Assembly: GCA_900769475.1 (NCBI GenBank)
Contig: CAAGGQ010000188.1
Coordinates: forward strand, 1 to 16,295
Source: Clostridia bacterium
GTDB taxonomy: Bacteria; Bacillota; Clostridia; Oscillospirales; CAG-272
Reading direction: 5' to 3'
Length of the DNA stretch: 16,295 nucleotides
The translations under genes were made by a program, and so were the position numbers. The notes below the pieces were generated by a model. That model ran no database searches. It was not told the DNA's origin and was given only the letters and a program-made list of their open reading frames with translations. The stretch's first letter is position 1. Every line of letters begins with the position of its first letter. Below, one piece after another: positions 14,214 through 16,295 of the stretch.

Positions 14214-15404
14214 ATGGGAAAATTAGTCATTCAACAAGCATTGGTCACCCCTGAAAAGGCGGATGCCCTGGTAAAGCTCTGTCCTTTCAACGCCATTTCC
14301 TACAACGGCAGCCTGGAGATCTCCTCGGCCTGCAAGATGTGCAAGATGTGCGTGCGTAAGGGAGAGGGGCTGGTTACATACGAGGAAGAAGAAACGGTTT
14401 CCGTAGATAAGTCCCAATGGAAAGGTGTTTGCGTGTACGCTGATTGCTCGGGCGGAAAGCTCCATCGGGTCACCTACGAGCTCTGCGGCAAGGCGCGGGA
14501 ACTGGCACAGGTTACGGGACATCCCGTGTACGCTCTCCTGATCGGTCACGAGGTGCAGGCATGTGCCAAGGATCTCTTGCGCTACGGCGTGGATAAGGTC
14601 TTCGTCTACGATCACGAGGCGCTGGCAGAGTTCCGCATTGAGCCTTACACCGCCGCGTTCTGCGATTTCATCGAAAAATATAAGCCCTCCTCCATTCTGG
14701 TGGGCGCTACCAATCTGGGCCGCCAGCTGGCGCCTCGCGTGGCCGCTCGTTGCCGCACGGGTTTGACCGCCGACTGCACCGTTTTGGAAATGAAGGAAAA
14801 CACCGACCTGGTGCAGATCCGTCCTGCCTTTGGCGGTAACATCATGGCACAGATCGTGACTCCCAACACCCGTCCCCAGTTCTGCACCGCGCGGTACAAG
14901 GTCTTTTCCGAGCCCACGCCCACCGATGCTCCCACCGGAGAGATCGTTCCTCTGACCCTGGCTGAGGAAGGACTGGCATCGGCCATTGAGGTGCTGGAAA
15001 GCTTTGCCAAGCCCAAGGACGTGGACATTGCCGAGGCCGATGTGATCGTGGCCGTAGGACGCGGTGCCTCCGGCGAGGGCATGCGTCAGATGGCCAAGGA
15101 GCTGGCCGATCTTTTGGGTGGTGTGGTTGCCTGCACGCGTCCCCTGGTGGAAGGAAATATCTTTGATGCCAAGCATCAGATCGGACTTTCGGGCCGTACC
15201 GTAAAGCCCAAGCTCATTCTTTGCCTGGGCATTTCAGGTGCCGTGCAGTTTGCCGCGGGTATGAAGTCCTCGGATTGCATCGTTGCCGTGAACACCGATC
15301 CCGCCGCTCCCATCTTTGACGTGGCACACTACTGCATCGTTGGAGATGTGAACGAGATCGTTCCTATGCTAATGAAGAAGATAAAGGAGAATGGGAATGT
15401 ATAA
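14214..15404 (+). CDS. etfA: Electron transfer flavoprotein alpha subunit with N-terminal ferredoxin-like domain
   Basis: A 396-residue EtfA, longer than the usual 320-340 because of an extra N-terminal domain. That domain keeps C23-P, C40, C43 and C46, which can bind one [4Fe-4S] cluster. The other half of a two-cluster ferredoxin is lost: residues 12-22 lack a CxxCxxC motif, and C46 is followed by VRKGEG and not by a CxxxCP end. The middle and C-terminal domains are typical, with GRTVKPK (R328) and LGISGAVQ at the FAD site; the residue after Q345 is F346, where human-type EtfA has histidine. NTDPAAPIFDVA is also conserved. An Etf with a ferredoxin domain next to an FAD-linked oxidase matches LctC of acetogens. 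It overlaps the next gene by 8 nt. Confidence 0.94.
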   Translation: MGKLVIQQALVTPEKADALVKLCPFNAISYNGSLEISSACKMCKMCVRKGEGLVTYEEEETVSVDKSQWKGVCVYADCSGGKLHRVTYELCGKARELAQVTGHPVYALLIGHEVQACAKDLLRYGVDKVFVYDHEALAEFRIEPYTAAFCDFIEKYKPSSILVGATNLGRQLAPRVAARCRTGLTADCTVLEMKENTDLVQIRPAFGGNIMAQIVTPNTRPQFCTARYKVFSEPTPTDAPTGEIVPLTLAEEGLASAIEVLESFAKPKDVDIAEADVIVAVGRGASGEGMRQMAKELADLLGGVVACTRPLVEGNIFDAKHQIGLSGRTVKPKLILCLGISGAVQFAAGMKSSDCIVAVNTDPAAPIFDVAHYCIVGDVNEIVPMLMKKIKENGNV

Positions 15405-16295
15405 TAAAGTCACCGCAGAGGATCTCTCTGCTTTGCAAACCATCGTGGGGGAGAGCAACGTGCTCTGGGGGGATGCCATCAATCCCGACTACGCCCACGA
15501 CGAGCTTGGTGGAGTGGAGCGCATGCCCGAGGCTCTGGTTCGCGTGCGCACCACCGAGGAGGTTTCCGGGGTCATGAAGCTGGCCTACGAGCGCTGTATT
15601 CCCGTGACTGTGCGGGGAAGCGGCACGGGCTTGGTTGGCGCGGCGGTTCCCGTGGAGGGAGGCATCCTTCTGGAAACCACCAAAATGAATCGAATTCTTT
15701 CCCTGGATCGGGACCGTCTTACGGTTACCGTTCAGCCCGGCGTTCTCCTGATGGAGCTGGCGGCCTTTGCCGAGGAAAACGATTTCCTCTATCCTCCGGA
15801 TCCCGGTGAAAAGTCCGCTACCATTGGCGGCAATATTTCCACCAACGCCGGCGGGATGCGCGCCGTAAAATACGGCGTGACCCGAGATTACGTGCGTTCT
15901 CTGACCGTGGTCATGCCCAACGGTGAGATCCTGACCCTGGGTGCTACCGTAGCCAAGAACAGCTCGGGTTACAGCCTCAAGGATCTGGTCATCGGTTCCG
16001 AGGGCACCCTTTGCGTGATCTGCGAGGCCGTGCTCAAGCTGGTGCCTCTGCCCAAGGTATCGGTCAGCCTGTTGGTGCCCTTCCCGGATATGAAGAGTGC
16101 CATCGAGTCGGTTCCCAAGATCATTTGCTCCAAGGTCATTCCCACGGCCATTGAATATATGTCCAGAGATACCATCCTCTTCTCGGAGGCCTATCTGGGC
16201 AAGAAATTTCCCGATACCAAGAACGATGCCTGCAGCCTCCTCTCCTTTGATGGTAACAGCGATGCCCAGGTAGAGCAGGATATGAATACCGTGGC
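15397..16295 (+). CDS. FAD-binding oxidase, LctD/GlcD-type lactate dehydrogenase (3' end outside window)
   Basis: The first 299 codons of an FAD-linked 2-hydroxyacid dehydrogenase, open to the window end; full-length members have about 460 residues. The PCMH-type FAD domain is clear: RGSGTGLVGAA near residue 72 and PDPGEKSATIGGNISTNAGG near 134-153, then VKYGVTRDYV and NSSGYSLKDLVIGSEGTL. The C-terminal substrate domain begins near residue 225. The ATG at 15397 has GGAG 7 nt before it and overlaps the etfA stop by 8 nt, so expression is coupled. In Acetobacterium woodii this gene order gives a complex oxidising lactate with NAD+ while reduced ferredoxin is consumed. Glycolate or 2-hydroxyglutarate dehydrogenases share the fold, so lactate rests on gene order and the EtfA ferredoxin domain. 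Confidence 0.92.
   Translation, partial: MYNKVTAEDLSALQTIVGESNVLWGDAINPDYAHDELGGVERMPEALVRVRTTEEVSGVMKLAYERCIPVTVRGSGTGLVGAAVPVEGGILLETTKMNRILSLDRDRLTVTVQPGVLLMELAAFAEENDFLYPPDPGEKSATIGGNISTNAGGMRAVKYGVTRDYVRSLTVVMPNGEILTLGATVAKNSSGYSLKDLVIGSEGTLCVICEAVLKLVPLPKVSVSLLVPFPDMKSAIESVPKIICSKVIPTAIEYMSRDTILFSEAYLGKKFPDTKNDACSLLSFDGNSDAQVEQDMNTV

Noticed and set aside
14223..15176. A 317-codon minus-strand open frame opposite etfA.
   Set aside because: It is the shadow of a well-conserved EtfA and shows no recognisable protein features.

Overview
The window looks like the chromosome of an anaerobic, low-to-mid GC Bacillota of the class Clostridia, probably a gut-type lineage. The support is strong GGAGG ribosome binding sites, three clear TTGNNN-17-TATAAT promoters, an EpsG-type polysaccharide polymerase, an Etf-linked lactate dehydrogenase operon, and small hairpin-rich intergenic repeats of a kind I associate with gut Clostridia genomes. 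I cannot name a species. No phage, transposase, CRISPR array, tRNA or rRNA was seen.

Layout. (1) 1-297 holds hairpin-rich repeat DNA ahead of a lone, AT-rich 2H phosphoesterase gene (298-837). A bidirectional terminator (889-915) and a second repeat-like stretch follow. (2) A minus-strand pair, ThuA-like protein then Gfo/Idh/MocA oxidoreductase (2876 down to 1032), is transcribed divergently from an AraC-family regulator (2993-3766). The two promoters overlap at their -35 boxes. This resembles a small regulated module for oxidising a sugar or polyol derivative, like ThuA/ThuB. (3) A promoter at 4021-4049 and a structured leader of about 200 nt precede an eight-gene cell-surface polysaccharide operon (4261-13136). 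Its genes are the initiating phosphoglycosyl transferase, a GT2, a polysaccharide pyruvyl transferase, an FrhB-like iron-sulfur protein, a GT4, an EpsG/Wzy-type polymerase, a Wzx flippase and a PF14907-type nucleotidyltransferase. Most genes overlap or abut; the one real gap is 224 bp before the flippase. (4) A strong terminator (13140-13189) ends that operon. (5) A new promoter (13352-13380) drives etfB, etfA with an N-terminal ferredoxin-like domain, and an FAD-linked oxidase cut by the window end. This is the gene order of the electron-confurcating lactate dehydrogenase complex (LctBCD) of acetogens.

How the genes work together. In the polysaccharide operon the first enzyme loads a sugar-1-phosphate on undecaprenyl phosphate, GT2 and GT4 extend it, and the pyruvyl transferase may add a pyruvate ketal. 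Wzx then flips the lipid-linked unit and the polymerase joins units outside. A repeat unit of about three sugars is the simplest reading. In the last operon the Etf heterodimer would couple lactate oxidation to NAD+ using reduced ferredoxin.

I found no clearly new system. The least explained parts are the structured leader with an attenuator-like hairpin (4057-4229), the AT-rich polymerase/flippase block, the FrhB-like redox protein inside a glycan operon, and the C-terminal nucleotidyltransferase gene.
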